Origin: Roseburia sp.
GTDB lineage: Bacteria > Bacillota > Clostridia > Lachnospirales > Lachnospiraceae
Assembly (NCBI GenBank): GCA_017549185.1
Contig: JAFYVJ010000049.1
Coordinates: forward strand, 1 to 58,988
Direction: 5' to 3'
DNA: 58,988 bases
Part shown: positions 43,730 to 52,798 of the stretch, one piece after another
Layout: the number at the start of each line of letters is the position of its first letter
How positions within the stretch are numbered: position 1 is the stretch's first letter
Made by a program: the position numbers and the translations under genes
Notes under the pieces: generated by a model
What the model was told of the DNA's origin: nothing
Database searches by the model: none
The model's input: the letters and a program-made list of their open reading frames with translations, nothing else

Positions 43730-44521
43730 ATGAAGTATACATATTATCCAGGATGTACTTTGAAAACAAAGGCAACAGACCTAGACGCTTATGCCAGAGC
43801 TTCTGCAAAAGCATTAGGCTTTGAGTTAGAAGAAGTTGAAAATTGGCAGTGTTGCGGTGGTGTATATCCTTTGGGTACAGACGAAATCGCATCCAAACTT
43901 TCTTCTGTTCGTGCATTAAATGAAGCAAAAGAAAAAGGACAGGATTTGGTAACTCTTTGCTCAGCATGTCATCATGTTATCAAACGTGTAAATAATGACA
44001 TGAAGAACAACGCAGATATTCGTACTAGAGCGAATAACTATATGCAGTTAGAAGAAGCTTATGCTGGCGAAACCAATGTATTACACTTCTTAGAAGTACT
44101 TCGTGATAAGGTTGGTTTTGATACATTAAAAGAAAAAGTAGTAAATCCTTTAACAGGAAAGAAGATTGGTGCATATTATGGATGTCTCTTACTTCGTCCT
44201 GGTAAGGTACTTGGATTTGATAATCCGGAAAATCCTACTATTATAGAAGATTTTATTCGTGCGATTGGTGCAGAACCAGTGATTTATCCATATCGTAATG
44301 AATGTTGCGGCGGATATATTTCTCTCCGTGAAAAAGAAATGGCAAAGAATATGTGTGATAAGATAAAGGAAAGTGCAGCTGGTTTTGGTGCAGAAATGTT
44401 AATCACAGCATGTCCTCTTTGCATGTATAATTTAAATAAGAGTGACGAAGCAGCACTTCCTGTTTATTATTTCACAGAATTACTTGCAGAAGCACTTGGA
44501 GTAAAAGAGGAGGTAGTGTAA
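43730..44521 (+). CDS. hdrB: Heterodisulfide reductase subunit B-like protein (HdrB)
   Basis: 263 residues with two CCG domains: CTLKTKATD...WQCCGGVY...CSACHHV and YYGCLLLRPG...NECCGGY...ACPLCMYN. In methanogen HdrB these bind the noncubane 4Fe-4S clusters at which the disulfide is reduced. Without coenzyme M in this organism, the terminal acceptor must differ; here the fumarate reductase genes downstream are the candidate. It overlaps hdrC by one base (TAATG). First of seven tightly spaced genes. Confidence 0.9.
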   Translation: MKYTYYPGCTLKTKATDLDAYARASAKALGFELEEVENWQCCGGVYPLGTDEIASKLSSVRALNEAKEKGQDLVTLCSACHHVIKRVNNDMKNNADIRTRANNYMQLEEAYAGETNVLHFLEVLRDKVGFDTLKEKVVNPLTGKKIGAYYGCLLLRPGKVLGFDNPENPTIIEDFIRAIGAEPVIYPYRNECCGGYISLREKEMAKNMCDKIKESAAGFGAEMLITACPLCMYNLNKSDEAALPVYYFTELLAEALGVKEEVV

Positions 44522-44910
44522 TGAGCCACGCAAATAATCAAGCTGAAAAAATCAAAGCAATCAGCGGCGTAAACCCATTAAAATGTATGAAATGCGGCAA
44601 ATGTTCTGCTACCTGTCCTGCTTTTAATGAAATGGACATTAAGCCACACCAGTTTGTATCATATGTACAGAATGGTGATATTGAAGCTTTGGCGAATTCA
44701 AAGTCACTTTGGAAATGTCTTTCTTGCTTCGCTTGTGTAGAGCGTTGTCCAAGAGATGTACAGCCGGGAAGATTAATTGATGCTGCCAGACAGATTGTGG
44801 TTCGTACCAAAGGTCAGACAGGACTTGCACCAGAAGAGATTCCAGAACTTTTAGATTCAGAAGTTCCACAGCAGCTTTTAGTAAGTGCATTTAGAAGATA
44901 CAGGAGGTAA
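44521..44910 (+). CDS. hdrC: Heterodisulfide reductase subunit C-like protein (HdrC)
   Basis: 129 residues, soluble, with two 4Fe-4S clusters: CMKCGKCSATCP and CLSCFACVERCPRD. It links HdrA to HdrB in the known HdrABC complexes. No membrane segment, so this is the cytoplasmic HdrABC type, not HdrDE. It lies one base into hdrB and 6 bases before hdrA. Confidence 0.9.
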   Translation: MSHANNQAEKIKAISGVNPLKCMKCGKCSATCPAFNEMDIKPHQFVSYVQNGDIEALANSKSLWKCLSCFACVERCPRDVQPGRLIDAARQIVVRTKGQTGLAPEEIPELLDSEVPQQLLVSAFRRYRR

Positions 44911-44916
44911 GTCGCA

Positions 44917-46905
44917 ATGCAGAGAATAGGTGTTTTCGTTTGCCACTGCGGTAGTAATATTGCGGCTACGGTAGACGTAAAGAAAGTAGTAGAAATGGTT
45001 CAGATGGAGCCAGGTGTTGTTCATGCAGAAGATTATCAGTATATGTGTTCTGAAGCTGGACAGGCAAAGATTGCAGCAGCAATCCATGAAAAGAATTTAA
45101 CAGGTATTGTTGTGTGTTCTTGTTCCCCACGTATGCACGAGACTACATTCCGTACAGCAGCGGAAAGAGCAGGTCTTAATCCATACATGGTAGAAATCGC
45201 AAACCTCCGTGAGCATTGTTCATGGATTCACAAGGATATGGAAGAAGCTACAAAGAAAGCTGTTATCCTTGCAAGAGCAGCGATTGCAAAAGTAAACTTA
45301 AATACACCATTAAAACCAGGTGAAAGTCTTGTTACAAAACGTGCACTTGTAATTGGTGGTGGTATTGCAGGTATTCAGACTGCAATTGATATTGCTGATG
45401 CCGGATATGAAGTAGATATCGTTGAAAAAACACCAAGTATCGGTGGAAGAATGTCTCAGTTAGACAAAACATTCCCTACACTTGACTGTTCAGCTTGTAT
45501 TCTTACTCCAAAGATGGTAGAAGCAGCATCACATGAAAAGATTACAATCTATACATATAGTGAAGTAGATAAAGTATCCGGTTTCGTAGGTGATTTCACA
45601 GTAGATATCCGTAAAAAAGCAAGAAGTGTTGATGCAACAAAATGTACAGGTTGTGGCGTTTGTCAGGAAAAATGTCCTTCTAAGAAGGCTCCAAGCGAAT
45701 TCAACCGTGGCTTAAATACTAGAAGTGCAATTTACACACCATTTGCACAGGCAATTCCAAATGTACCTGTAATTGATCGTGATGCATGTATGAAATTCCA
45801 GACTGGAAAATGTGGTGTTTGTGAAAAAGTATGTCAGGCAGGTGCGATTGATTATACACAGAAAGATGAAATCGTTACTCAGAAATATGGTGCAATCGTA
45901 GTAGCAACAGGTTTTGATACGATCAAGTTAGATAACTACGATGAATATGCATATAGCCAGAGTAAAGATGTTATCACATCATTAGAATTAGAGCGTATCA
46001 TGAATGCAGCAGGTCCTACAAAAGGACATTTAGAACGTCTTTCTGACGGAAAGCATCCTCATGAAATCGTATTCATTCAGTGTGTAGGTAGCCGTTGTTC
46101 AGACGATAGAGGAAAGAGCTATTGTTCTAAGATTTGTTGTATGTACACAGCAAAACATGCAATGCTTATCCGTGATAAATATCCGGATGTAAACGTTACA
46201 GTATTCTACATTGATGTTCGTACTCCAGGTAAGAACTTTGATGAATTCTACAGAAGAGCCGTAGAAGAATACGGTGTAAATTATATCAAAGGTCAGGTTG
46301 GAAAAGTTATTCCACAGCCAGACGGCAAACTCTTAGTACAGGGTTCTGACTTACTTGATAACAAACAGATTTTAAAAGAAGCTGATATGGTTGTACTTGC
46401 TACAGCAATTGAACCAGAAGCATCTGTTCGTAAGATTGCAACAATGCTTACAGCAAGTATTGATACAAATAATTTCCTGACAGAAGCACATCCAAAGCTT
46501 CGTCCGGTAGAATCTCCAACAGCAGGTGTATTCTTATCCGGTGTATGTCAGGGACCAAAGGATATTCCTGAAACAGTAGCTCAGGCTGGTGCTGCAGCGG
46601 TAAAAGCAATCGGTTTACTTGCAAAAGATAAACTTATGACAAACCCATGTACAGCAAAAGCTGATGAACTTATGTGTAATGGATGTTCTACATGTGCCAA
46701 TGTATGTCCTTATGGTGCAATTTCTTATGAAGAAAAAGAAATTAATGACCATGGTATCCGTGAAGTACGCCGTGTAGCAGTAGTAAACAATGCATTATGT
46801 CAGGGATGTGGTGCTTGTACTGTAGCATGTCCATCCGGTTCTATGGATTTACAGGGCTTCTCAAATAGACAGATTATAGCGGAGGTAGATGCAATATGTC
46901 GATAA
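44917..46905 (+). CDS. hdrA: Heterodisulfide reductase subunit A-like flavoprotein (HdrA)
   Basis: 662 residues. The N-terminal part has VFVCHCGSNI, then the FAD-binding VIGGGIAGIQTAIDIADAGYEVDIVE-like loop (about 145-170), the HdrA signature CSACILTPKMVEAA, ferredoxin-like clusters CTGCGVCQEKCP and CGVCEKVCQAGA, and C-terminal 4Fe-4S pairs CNGCSTCANVCP and CQGCGACTVACP. In HdrA the FAD is the bifurcating centre: it splits electron pairs to a high-potential branch (HdrC/B) and to ferredoxin. Overlaps the next gene by 10 bases. Confidence 0.93.
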   Translation: MQRIGVFVCHCGSNIAATVDVKKVVEMVQMEPGVVHAEDYQYMCSEAGQAKIAAAIHEKNLTGIVVCSCSPRMHETTFRTAAERAGLNPYMVEIANLREHCSWIHKDMEEATKKAVILARAAIAKVNLNTPLKPGESLVTKRALVIGGGIAGIQTAIDIADAGYEVDIVEKTPSIGGRMSQLDKTFPTLDCSACILTPKMVEAASHEKITIYTYSEVDKVSGFVGDFTVDIRKKARSVDATKCTGCGVCQEKCPSKKAPSEFNRGLNTRSAIYTPFAQAIPNVPVIDRDACMKFQTGKCGVCEKVCQAGAIDYTQKDEIVTQKYGAIVVATGFDTIKLDNYDEYAYSQSKDVITSLELERIMNAAGPTKGHLERLSDGKHPHEIVFIQCVGSRCSDDRGKSYCSKICCMYTAKHAMLIRDKYPDVNVTVFYIDVRTPGKNFDEFYRRAVEEYGVNYIKGQVGKVIPQPDGKLLVQGSDLLDNKQILKEADMVVLATAIEPEASVRKIATMLTASIDTNNFLTEAHPKLRPVESPTAGVFLSGVCQGPKDIPETVAQAGAAAVKAIGLLAKDKLMTNPCTAKADELMCNGCSTCANVCPYGAISYEEKEINDHGIREVRRVAVVNNALCQGCGACTVACPSGSMDLQGFSNRQIIAEVDAICR

Positions 46906-47336
46906 AAAATGAAGAATTCAGACCTAAGATTGTAGCGTTCTGCTGTAACTGGTGTAGTTATGCAGGTGCTGACCTTGCAGGTAGTAGCCGTTTAGCATAT
47001 CCAGCAGATGTAAAAATTATTCGTGTACCATGTTCTTGTCGTGTAAACCCAATGTTTATCTTAAGAGCATTTGAAAAAGGTGCAGATGGTGTTATTCTTT
47101 GTGGATGTCACCCGGGAGATTGTCACTACAGCACAGGTAACTATTATGCAAGAAGACGTATGACACTTTTATTCTCTATGCTTGATTACATCGGTGTAGA
47201 AAATGGTCGTACTCGTGTTGAATGGGTATCAGCAGCAGAAGGTGTAAAATTCTCACAGACAATGAACGAATTTGTAGAAAAAATCCGTTCACTTGGTGAA
47301 AATGTAAGATTGGGGGATTTAAGATGCAAGAATTAA
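46896..47336 (+). CDS. MvhD/FlxD-like iron-sulfur electron carrier
   Basis: 146 residues with the MvhD pattern: FCCNWCSYAGADLAG, VPCSCRVNP, CGCHPGDCHY and GNYYARRR, a 2Fe-2S protein that passes electrons into HdrA. In hydrogen-using complexes it links to MvhAG; here the genes after it are Flx subunits, so the donor is more likely NADH. Overlaps hdrA by 10 and the next gene by 13 bases. Confidence 0.9.
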   Translation: MSIKNEEFRPKIVAFCCNWCSYAGADLAGSSRLAYPADVKIIRVPCSCRVNPMFILRAFEKGADGVILCGCHPGDCHYSTGNYYARRRMTLLFSMLDYIGVENGRTRVEWVSAAEGVKFSQTMNEFVEKIRSLGENVRLGDLRCKN

Positions 47337-48295
47337 TTACTCGTGCAAAAGAACTTTTAGAAAATGGTACAGTGGCACGTGTTCTTGGCTGGAAAGCAGG
47401 CGATCTTCCATACAATCCAGAACCAGCTTATTTTACCAATGCAGAAGAATTAAAAGATTTTGTATATAATGGTTTTTGTGGTGCAAACCTTAGCAAATAT
47501 ATGATTGAAGCTTCTAAATTAGAAGGAAAGACACTTGTTTGCTTAAAACCATGTGATACTTACAGCTTTAACCAGCTTTTGAAAGAGCATCGCGTAGACC
47601 GCGAAAAAGCATATATTGTTGGTGTTGGCTGTAAAGGAAAATTAAACATTGAAAAAGTAAAGAGCTTTGGTATTAAAGGTATCGAAAGTGTATTTGGTGC
47701 AGAAATGACAGATAATGCAGATACTTTAACTTTCCAGACAATTTATGGTGAAAAGACCTGCTCTTATGCAGAAGCAATGTTAGAACGCTGCCATGTATGT
47801 AAAGGCAAAGAGCATGTAATATACGATGAACTTATCGGTGAATCAAAAGATACAAAAGATGCAGAGCGTTTTGCAGAAGTTGAAAAAATCGAAGCAATGT
47901 CTCCAGAAGAAAAATTTGCATTCTTCCAGAAAGAGCTTAGCAAATGTATCCGTTGTAATGCTTGCCGTAACGTATGTCCGGCATGTAGCTGTCGTAAATG
48001 TGTATTTGACAGTACTAAGTTTGACAGTGCTCAGAAAGCAAATGTGGATTCCTTTGAAGAAAAGATGTTCCACATCATTCGTGCTTTCCACGTAGCTGGT
48101 AGATGTACAGACTGTGGTGAATGTAGCAGAGTATGTCCACAGGGCATTCCACTTCATTTATTTAACCGCAAGTTTATCAAAGATATTAATGAATTATATG
48201 GTGAATTCCAGGCTGGTGCTGATGCAGAAACAAAAGGACCACTTACGAATTTCACATTTGACGATGCAGAACCAAGCATCGTGGCAAATCGATAA
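47324..48295 (+). CDS. Flx-type 4Fe-4S subunit with FrhB-like N-terminal half (FlxC-like)
   Basis: 323 residues. Residues 1-150 resemble the Cys-containing part of the FrhB/FdhB family (LVCLKPCDTYSFNQLLKEH, YIVGVGCKGKLN, CHVCKG). Residues about 200-280 hold two 4Fe-4S clusters, CIRCNACRNVCPACSCRKC and CTDCGECSRVCPQG. In Flx-Hdr complexes a subunit of this kind joins FlxB and FlxD. The FrhB-like half may add a flavin or cluster site. 15 bases before the next gene. Confidence 0.78.
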   Translation: MQELITRAKELLENGTVARVLGWKAGDLPYNPEPAYFTNAEELKDFVYNGFCGANLSKYMIEASKLEGKTLVCLKPCDTYSFNQLLKEHRVDREKAYIVGVGCKGKLNIEKVKSFGIKGIESVFGAEMTDNADTLTFQTIYGEKTCSYAEAMLERCHVCKGKEHVIYDELIGESKDTKDAERFAEVEKIEAMSPEEKFAFFQKELSKCIRCNACRNVCPACSCRKCVFDSTKFDSAQKANVDSFEEKMFHIIRAFHVAGRCTDCGECSRVCPQGIPLHLFNRKFIKDINELYGEFQAGADAETKGPLTNFTFDDAEPSIVANR

Positions 48296-48310
48296 TAGGA
48301 GGAGTAATGT

Positions 48311-49342
48311 ATGTATAAGATAGCCAAAGAAAATCTTCCGGCATTATTCCAGTTGATTGCCGAAGATAAAGAATTATATGTGCCGGTAAATAACGGCGGA
48401 CAGGTGAATTTCGCAAATTGGACAGAAAGTTCACAGGTAGATTTAGATACATTAAAGTCAGTAAAATCACCTAAAGATGCATTTTTTCCACAGAGTGAAA
48501 ACCTTTATACCTGTTATAAAGATGGCAAAAAAATTCAGATTGAGCCAGAAGAATTACAGAACCAGAATTTCGTTGTATTTGGTATGAAAGCATGTGATGT
48601 AAAAGGTGTAGAAGTACTTGATAAAGTATTTTTAGTAGAACCGGTAGATACATTCTATGCAGCTAGACGTGCACATGGTACAATCGTTGCTATGGCATGT
48701 CATGAACCAGAAGAAACATGTTTCTGTAAAGTGTTTGGTATTGATTGTGCAAATCCGGTAGCTGACGTAGCTACTTGGATGGTAGAAGGCGAGCTTTACT
48801 GGAAAGCCCTTACAGAAAAGGGTGAAGCTCTTACAGCAGCAGTAGCTTCACTTCTTACAGATGCAGATGAAGCAAAAGTAGAAGAAGAAAAGAACGCAAT
48901 TCATGCAATCGTAGAGAAACTTCCATATACAAACCTTTCATTAGAAGGTTGGAATGGAGATGTTCTTTCTGAAAAATTCGATTCTCCTGTATGGGAAGAA
49001 TTGTATAAACCATGTTTGGCATGTGGTACATGTACATTCGTATGTCCAACTTGCCAGTGCTACGATATCAAGGATTATGATACAGGACATGGTATCAAAC
49101 GTTATCGTTGTTGGGATTCTTGTATGTATTCTGACTTTACTATGATGGCACACGGAAACAACCGTACTAGCCAGTTGCAGAGATTCCGTCAGAGATTCAT
49201 GCATAAATTAGTATATTTCCCAGCAAACAATGATGGTATGTATTCTTGTGTGGGTTGTGGACGTTGTGTAGAAAAATGTCCATCATCTTTAAATATCGTA
49301 AAAGTAATTAAGGCATTTGAGAAACAGGGAGGTGACCAGTAA
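48311..49342 (+). CDS. FlxB-like (AsrA-like) 4Fe-4S protein
   Basis: 343 residues resembling anaerobic sulfite reductase subunit A: FGMKACDVKGVEVLDKVFL, then ACHEPEETCFCKVFG, and two 4Fe-4S clusters, CLACGTCTFVCPTCQC and CVGCGRCVEKCPSS. In Flx modules this subunit takes electrons from the flavin subunit FlxA. The stop overlaps the next start by one base. AGGAGGAG is a strong ribosome site. Confidence 0.82.
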   Translation: MYKIAKENLPALFQLIAEDKELYVPVNNGGQVNFANWTESSQVDLDTLKSVKSPKDAFFPQSENLYTCYKDGKKIQIEPEELQNQNFVVFGMKACDVKGVEVLDKVFLVEPVDTFYAARRAHGTIVAMACHEPEETCFCKVFGIDCANPVADVATWMVEGELYWKALTEKGEALTAAVASLLTDADEAKVEEEKNAIHAIVEKLPYTNLSLEGWNGDVLSEKFDSPVWEELYKPCLACGTCTFVCPTCQCYDIKDYDTGHGIKRYRCWDSCMYSDFTMMAHGNNRTSQLQRFRQRFMHKLVYFPANNDGMYSCVGCGRCVEKCPSSLNIVKVIKAFEKQGGDQ

Positions 49343-50199
49343 TGTGCGATTGTAATTGTCATGAAAATTACACATTAGATACCTTAATTCCAAAGGTTGG
49401 TGTTATCACCGATATCCGTCAGGAGACTCCTGATGTAAAAACCTTCCGTGTGAATGCACCAGAAGGTGGTAAATTATTTGAACATATGCCAGGTCAGTGT
49501 GCTATGGTTTGTGCACCTGGTATTAGTGAAGGTATGTTCTCGATTACATCTTCACCTACAAATAAAGAGTACCAGGAATTTAGTATTAAAAAATGCGGTA
49601 TGCTTACCGAATATTTACATAGCTTAGAAGTAGGTGATGAAATCACCGTTCGTGGACCTTATGGTAATAATTTCCCGGTTGAAACAGAATTAAAGGGAAA
49701 AGATTTATTGTTTATCGCAGGTGGTATCGGACTTGCACCACTTCGTTCTGTTATCAATTATGTTATCGATAACAGAGAGAATTATGGTAAAGTAGATATT
49801 CTCTATGGTTCACGTTCCGCAGATGATTTGGTTCAGTTGAAAGAAATTCAGGAAGTTTGGATGAACACACCTGGTATCAATGTACATCTGACCATTGACC
49901 GTCCACAGGAAGGTTGGAATGGTAACGTAGGTTTTGTTCCTACATACTTAAAAGAATTAAACTTCGAATCCGCAGGAAAAGTTGCTTTGGTTTGTGGACC
50001 ACCAATTATGATTAAATTCGTATTGGCAGCATTAAAAGAGATGGGATTCTCAGATGAGCAGGTATATACAACATTAGAGCTTCGTATGAAGTGTGGTGTT
50101 GGTAAATGCGGACGTTGTAATATCGGTTCTAAGTATGTGTGCAAGGATGGTCCGGTATTCCGATTTGACGAAATCGACGAACTTCCAAACGAGTATTAA
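49342..50199 (+). CDS. FlxA-like FAD/NAD(P)-binding oxidoreductase subunit (AsrB/PyrK type)
   Basis: 285 residues. The N-terminal barrel binds FAD (FSITSSPTNKEY is the RxYS-type variant), the middle is an NAD(P)-binding domain (FIAGGIGLAPLRSVI, LYGSRSADDL, LVCGPPIMI), and a C-terminal 2Fe-2S site is formed by MKCGVGKCGRCNIG and YVCKDGP. This is the dihydroorotate dehydrogenase electron-transfer/AsrB family. In Flx-Hdr complexes it oxidises NADH and passes electrons towards HdrA. Last gene before a palindromic repeat and the fumarate reductase pair. Confidence 0.88.
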   Translation: MCDCNCHENYTLDTLIPKVGVITDIRQETPDVKTFRVNAPEGGKLFEHMPGQCAMVCAPGISEGMFSITSSPTNKEYQEFSIKKCGMLTEYLHSLEVGDEITVRGPYGNNFPVETELKGKDLLFIAGGIGLAPLRSVINYVIDNRENYGKVDILYGSRSADDLVQLKEIQEVWMNTPGINVHLTIDRPQEGWNGNVGFVPTYLKELNFESAGKVALVCGPPIMIKFVLAALKEMGFSDEQVYTTLELRMKCGVGKCGRCNIGSKYVCKDGPVFRFDEIDELPNEY

Positions 50200-50200
50200 A

Positions 50201-50366
50201 ATAACAGTTCAGCCATGAATATCATCGCAGGTGAATCATGCTTGCAGGAATGAACATGAGATGGTATTCATGAGCGGAGCACCAAAATAATGAGCATAGT
50301 TAGCTGCGAAGCAGCGAGAAAGCACCGTAGATGCGACTTTGCGAATGTTTTGGGATGAGCTGTTAT
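50201..50366. repeat. Dispersed MITE-like repeat family 1, long copy
   Basis: A 166-bp element with inverted ends ATAACAGTTCA (50201-50211) and TGAGCTGTTAT (50356-50366), one mismatch. It shares ATGCTTGCA...AATGAA with the copy at 53949 and TTTGCGAATG with all copies. It starts two bases after the flxA-like stop, inside the putative succinate operon, and could affect expression of the fumarate reductase genes by folding or termination. Confidence 0.65.
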
Positions 50367-50389
50367 ATATTAATTAAGGAGAAAAGAAA

Positions 50390-51064
50390 ATGGCAGATAT
50401 GATTAACATTTACTTATATGGTAAAAAGTATGAAGTGCCAGCAAATTTAACCATTATGGAAGCGTTTGAATATGCTGGTTATCAGTTAGTACGTGGCTGT
50501 GGATGCCGTAATGGATTCTGTGGTGCATGTGCAACAATTTATAGAATTAAAGGAAAGAATGATTTAGTAGGATGTCTTGCTTGTTCTACAAAAGTTGAAA
50601 ATGATATGTGTGTAGCAACATTACCATTCTTCCCATTAGAGAAAAAAGTATATGATATTACAGAGATTAAACCAGATGCACAGGTAATGATGCAGTTATA
50701 TCCAGAAATTTATGCATGTATCGGATGTAACGCATGTACAAAAGCATGTAGTCAGGACCTTGATGTTATGCAGTATATTGCACACGCACAGAGAGGCGAA
50801 TTTGAGAAATGTGCAGAACTTTCTTTTGACTGTGTAATGTGTGGAGTATGTTCTTCACGTTGTCCAGCTGGTATTTCTCATCCACAGGTAGCTCTTTTAG
50901 CAAGAAGACTTACTGGTAAGTACATCAGACCAGAAGCAGAACATTTAACTAAGAGAGTAAAAGAAATCGAAGATGGTGAATGTAGAGCTCTTATTGAAGC
51001 TATCATGGCAAAACCATTAGAAGAAATCAAAGAATTATATAACAATAGAGATATTGAGAAGTAG
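50390..51064 (+). CDS. frdB: Soluble fumarate reductase iron-sulfur subunit (FrdB/TfrB-like)
   Basis: 224 residues. A plant-type 2Fe-2S domain (C39, C44, C47, C62 in GCRNGFCGAC and GCLAC) is followed by two full 4Fe-4S motifs (C110-C113-C116-C120 and C148-C151-C154-C158). Classical FrdB/SdhB has one 2Fe-2S, one 4Fe-4S and one 3Fe-4S; the double HdrC-like arrangement here recalls the thiol:fumarate reductase of methanogens. Overlapping reading with frdA is avoided by the frdA start at 51078. No membrane-anchor gene is near. Confidence 0.85.
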   Translation: MADMINIYLYGKKYEVPANLTIMEAFEYAGYQLVRGCGCRNGFCGACATIYRIKGKNDLVGCLACSTKVENDMCVATLPFFPLEKKVYDITEIKPDAQVMMQLYPEIYACIGCNACTKACSQDLDVMQYIAHAQRGEFEKCAELSFDCVMCGVCSSRCPAGISHPQVALLARRLTGKYIRPEAEHLTKRVKEIEDGECRALIEAIMAKPLEEIKELYNNRDIEK

Positions 51065-51077
51065 GAGGAGGCCAAGC

Positions 51078-52694
51078 ATGAGTTTAATTTATACCGATGA
51101 AATGATGGAATCCATTAAGAAGGTAGAAGCTGGTAGAGCTGCTCGTATTGGTTTTGAACCAAAACGTATGACAGCAGATGAGAAAACAGCACTTTTAGAA
51201 GCTTTCCATCCAGACTACAATCTCGACAGCTTTGAAGAAATCAAAGTTGGTCCAAACAAAGGCGAGAAAGCACCTAAGGAATTAGTAGAAATTCTTCAGG
51301 GCGAAAGCAGAATCAAAGGCATGGACCTTGATCTTACAAAAGTAGATTATGATGTAGATGTACTCGTAATCGGTGGTGGCGGTGCTGGTGCATCTGCAGC
51401 TATCGAAGCAAACGAAGCTGGTGCAAACGTTATGATCGTTACAAAACTTCGTATCGGTGATGCTAACACTATGATGGCAGAAGGTGGTATTCAGGCAGCA
51501 GATAAAGAAAATGACTCTCCTGCACAGCACTACCTTGATGTTATGGGTGGCGGACACTATGCAAACGTGCCAGAATTAGTAGAAAAACTTGTTTGTGACG
51601 GACCACTTGCAATTAACTGGTTAGACAAATTAGGTGTATTATTTGATAAAGATGAAAATGGTAATATGATTACAACACACGGTGGTGGTACATCACGTAA
51701 ACGTATGCATGCAGCAGCAGACTATTCTGGTGCGGAAATCATGCGTGTACTTCGTGACGAAGTAATCAACCGTAAAATCCCGGTAGTAGACTATACTGCA
51801 GCGATTGAACTTATCAAAGATACAGACGGAAAAGCAGCTGGTGCGGTTCTTATGAACATGGAAACAAACGAAATCCTTATCGCAAGAGCAAAAACAGTTG
51901 TTATTGCTACAGGTGGTGCAGGACGTATGCACTATCAGGGATTCCCAACATCTAACCACTATGGTGCAACAGCAGATGGTCTTGTTATGGCTTATCGTGC
52001 AGGTGCAGCACTTTTATACCAGGATACATTACAGTATCATCCAACAGGTGTAGCTTTCCCAGCACAGATTTACGGTGCACTCGTAACAGAAAAAGTTCGT
52101 TCTATGGGTGCAATGTTCGTAAACAAAGATGGTGAAGTATTCATGCATCCATTGGAAACACGTGACGTAGCAGCTTCTGGTATCATTCGTGAATGTAAAG
52201 AAAGAGGCAAAGGTGTTCAGACACCTGTTGCAGAAGGTATCTGGTTAGATACTCCAATGATTGACATGATTCACGGAGAAGGTACTTTAGAGAAGAGACT
52301 TCCAGGTATGCTCCGTATGTACTTACGTTGTGGTATCGATATGAGAAAGGTACCTATCGTAATTTATCCTACACTTCACTACCAGAATGGTGGTATTAAG
52401 ATTACTGCAAATGGTATGTCAGATATTGAAAACCTTTATGTTGCAGGTGAGGCAGTTGGTGGTATCCACGGAAGAAACCGTCTCATGGGTAACTCTTTAT
52501 TAGATATCATTGTATTTGGACGTAATGCTGGTAAAGAAGCTGGTGCAAAATGCAAAGAAGTAGAAGTAAAAGAGCTTACATTATCACATGTGGATGAATA
52601 CTCAAAGATGCTTGCAGATGCAAACATTGAACCAACAGTAGTATCTCCAAAATTATTGCCTGATTACAGAAAACAGGATGTAACCAGACTGTAA
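51078..52694 (+). CDS. frdA: Fumarate reductase flavoprotein subunit, soluble type
   Basis: 538 residues from ATG 51078 (AGGAGGAGG 7 bases upstream). FAD loop VLVIGGGGAGASAAIEANEAG at about 95-115, and the catalytic set of the FrdA/SdhA family: QYHPTGV, TRDVAASGI, LHYQNGGI and GGIHGRNRLMGNSLLD. Two odd points: the His that binds FAD covalently in FrdA/SdhA is replaced by Asn130 (GDANTMMAEGG), so FAD is probably not covalent; and there is an extra N-terminal stretch of about 90 residues rich in charge, possibly a docking arm. L-aspartate oxidase is an alternative, but no nadA/nadC is near. Confidence 0.87.
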   Translation: MSLIYTDEMMESIKKVEAGRAARIGFEPKRMTADEKTALLEAFHPDYNLDSFEEIKVGPNKGEKAPKELVEILQGESRIKGMDLDLTKVDYDVDVLVIGGGGAGASAAIEANEAGANVMIVTKLRIGDANTMMAEGGIQAADKENDSPAQHYLDVMGGGHYANVPELVEKLVCDGPLAINWLDKLGVLFDKDENGNMITTHGGGTSRKRMHAAADYSGAEIMRVLRDEVINRKIPVVDYTAAIELIKDTDGKAAGAVLMNMETNEILIARAKTVVIATGGAGRMHYQGFPTSNHYGATADGLVMAYRAGAALLYQDTLQYHPTGVAFPAQIYGALVTEKVRSMGAMFVNKDGEVFMHPLETRDVAASGIIRECKERGKGVQTPVAEGIWLDTPMIDMIHGEGTLEKRLPGMLRMYLRCGIDMRKVPIVIYPTLHYQNGGIKITANGMSDIENLYVAGEAVGGIHGRNRLMGNSLLDIIVFGRNAGKEAGAKCKEVEVKELTLSHVDEYSKMLADANIEPTVVSPKLLPDYRKQDVTRL

Positions 52695-52717
52695 ATCAAA
52701 AGTAGATTGTTAAGAGT

Positions 52718-52773
52718 ACAATGTAACGATAACGGCAGACACTTTATAGTGTCTGCTGGGGTCGTTACATTGT
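52718..52773. other. Strong cruciform between frdA and the transporter gene
   Basis: ACAATGTAACGA (52718-52729) pairs perfectly with TCGTTACATTGT (52762-52773), and an inner GCAGACAC/GTGTCTGC stem lies within. No U-run follows, so it is not a normal terminator; it may limit read-through, protect the mRNA 3' end or be a protein-binding site. Confidence 0.6.
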
Positions 52774-52798
52774 GTATGTGTGAAAAGAGGTAATAAAA

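Noticed and set aside
50201-50366. A short gene or riboswitch between flxA-like and frdB
   Set aside because: No frame with a start and ribosome site, and its ends and inner blocks match repeat family 1.
51078-52694. L-aspartate oxidase (NadB)
   Set aside because: The adjacent Fe-S subunit with 2Fe-2S and 4Fe-4S clusters and the fumarase genes fit fumarate reductase; NadB does not need such a partner and no nadA or nadC is near.
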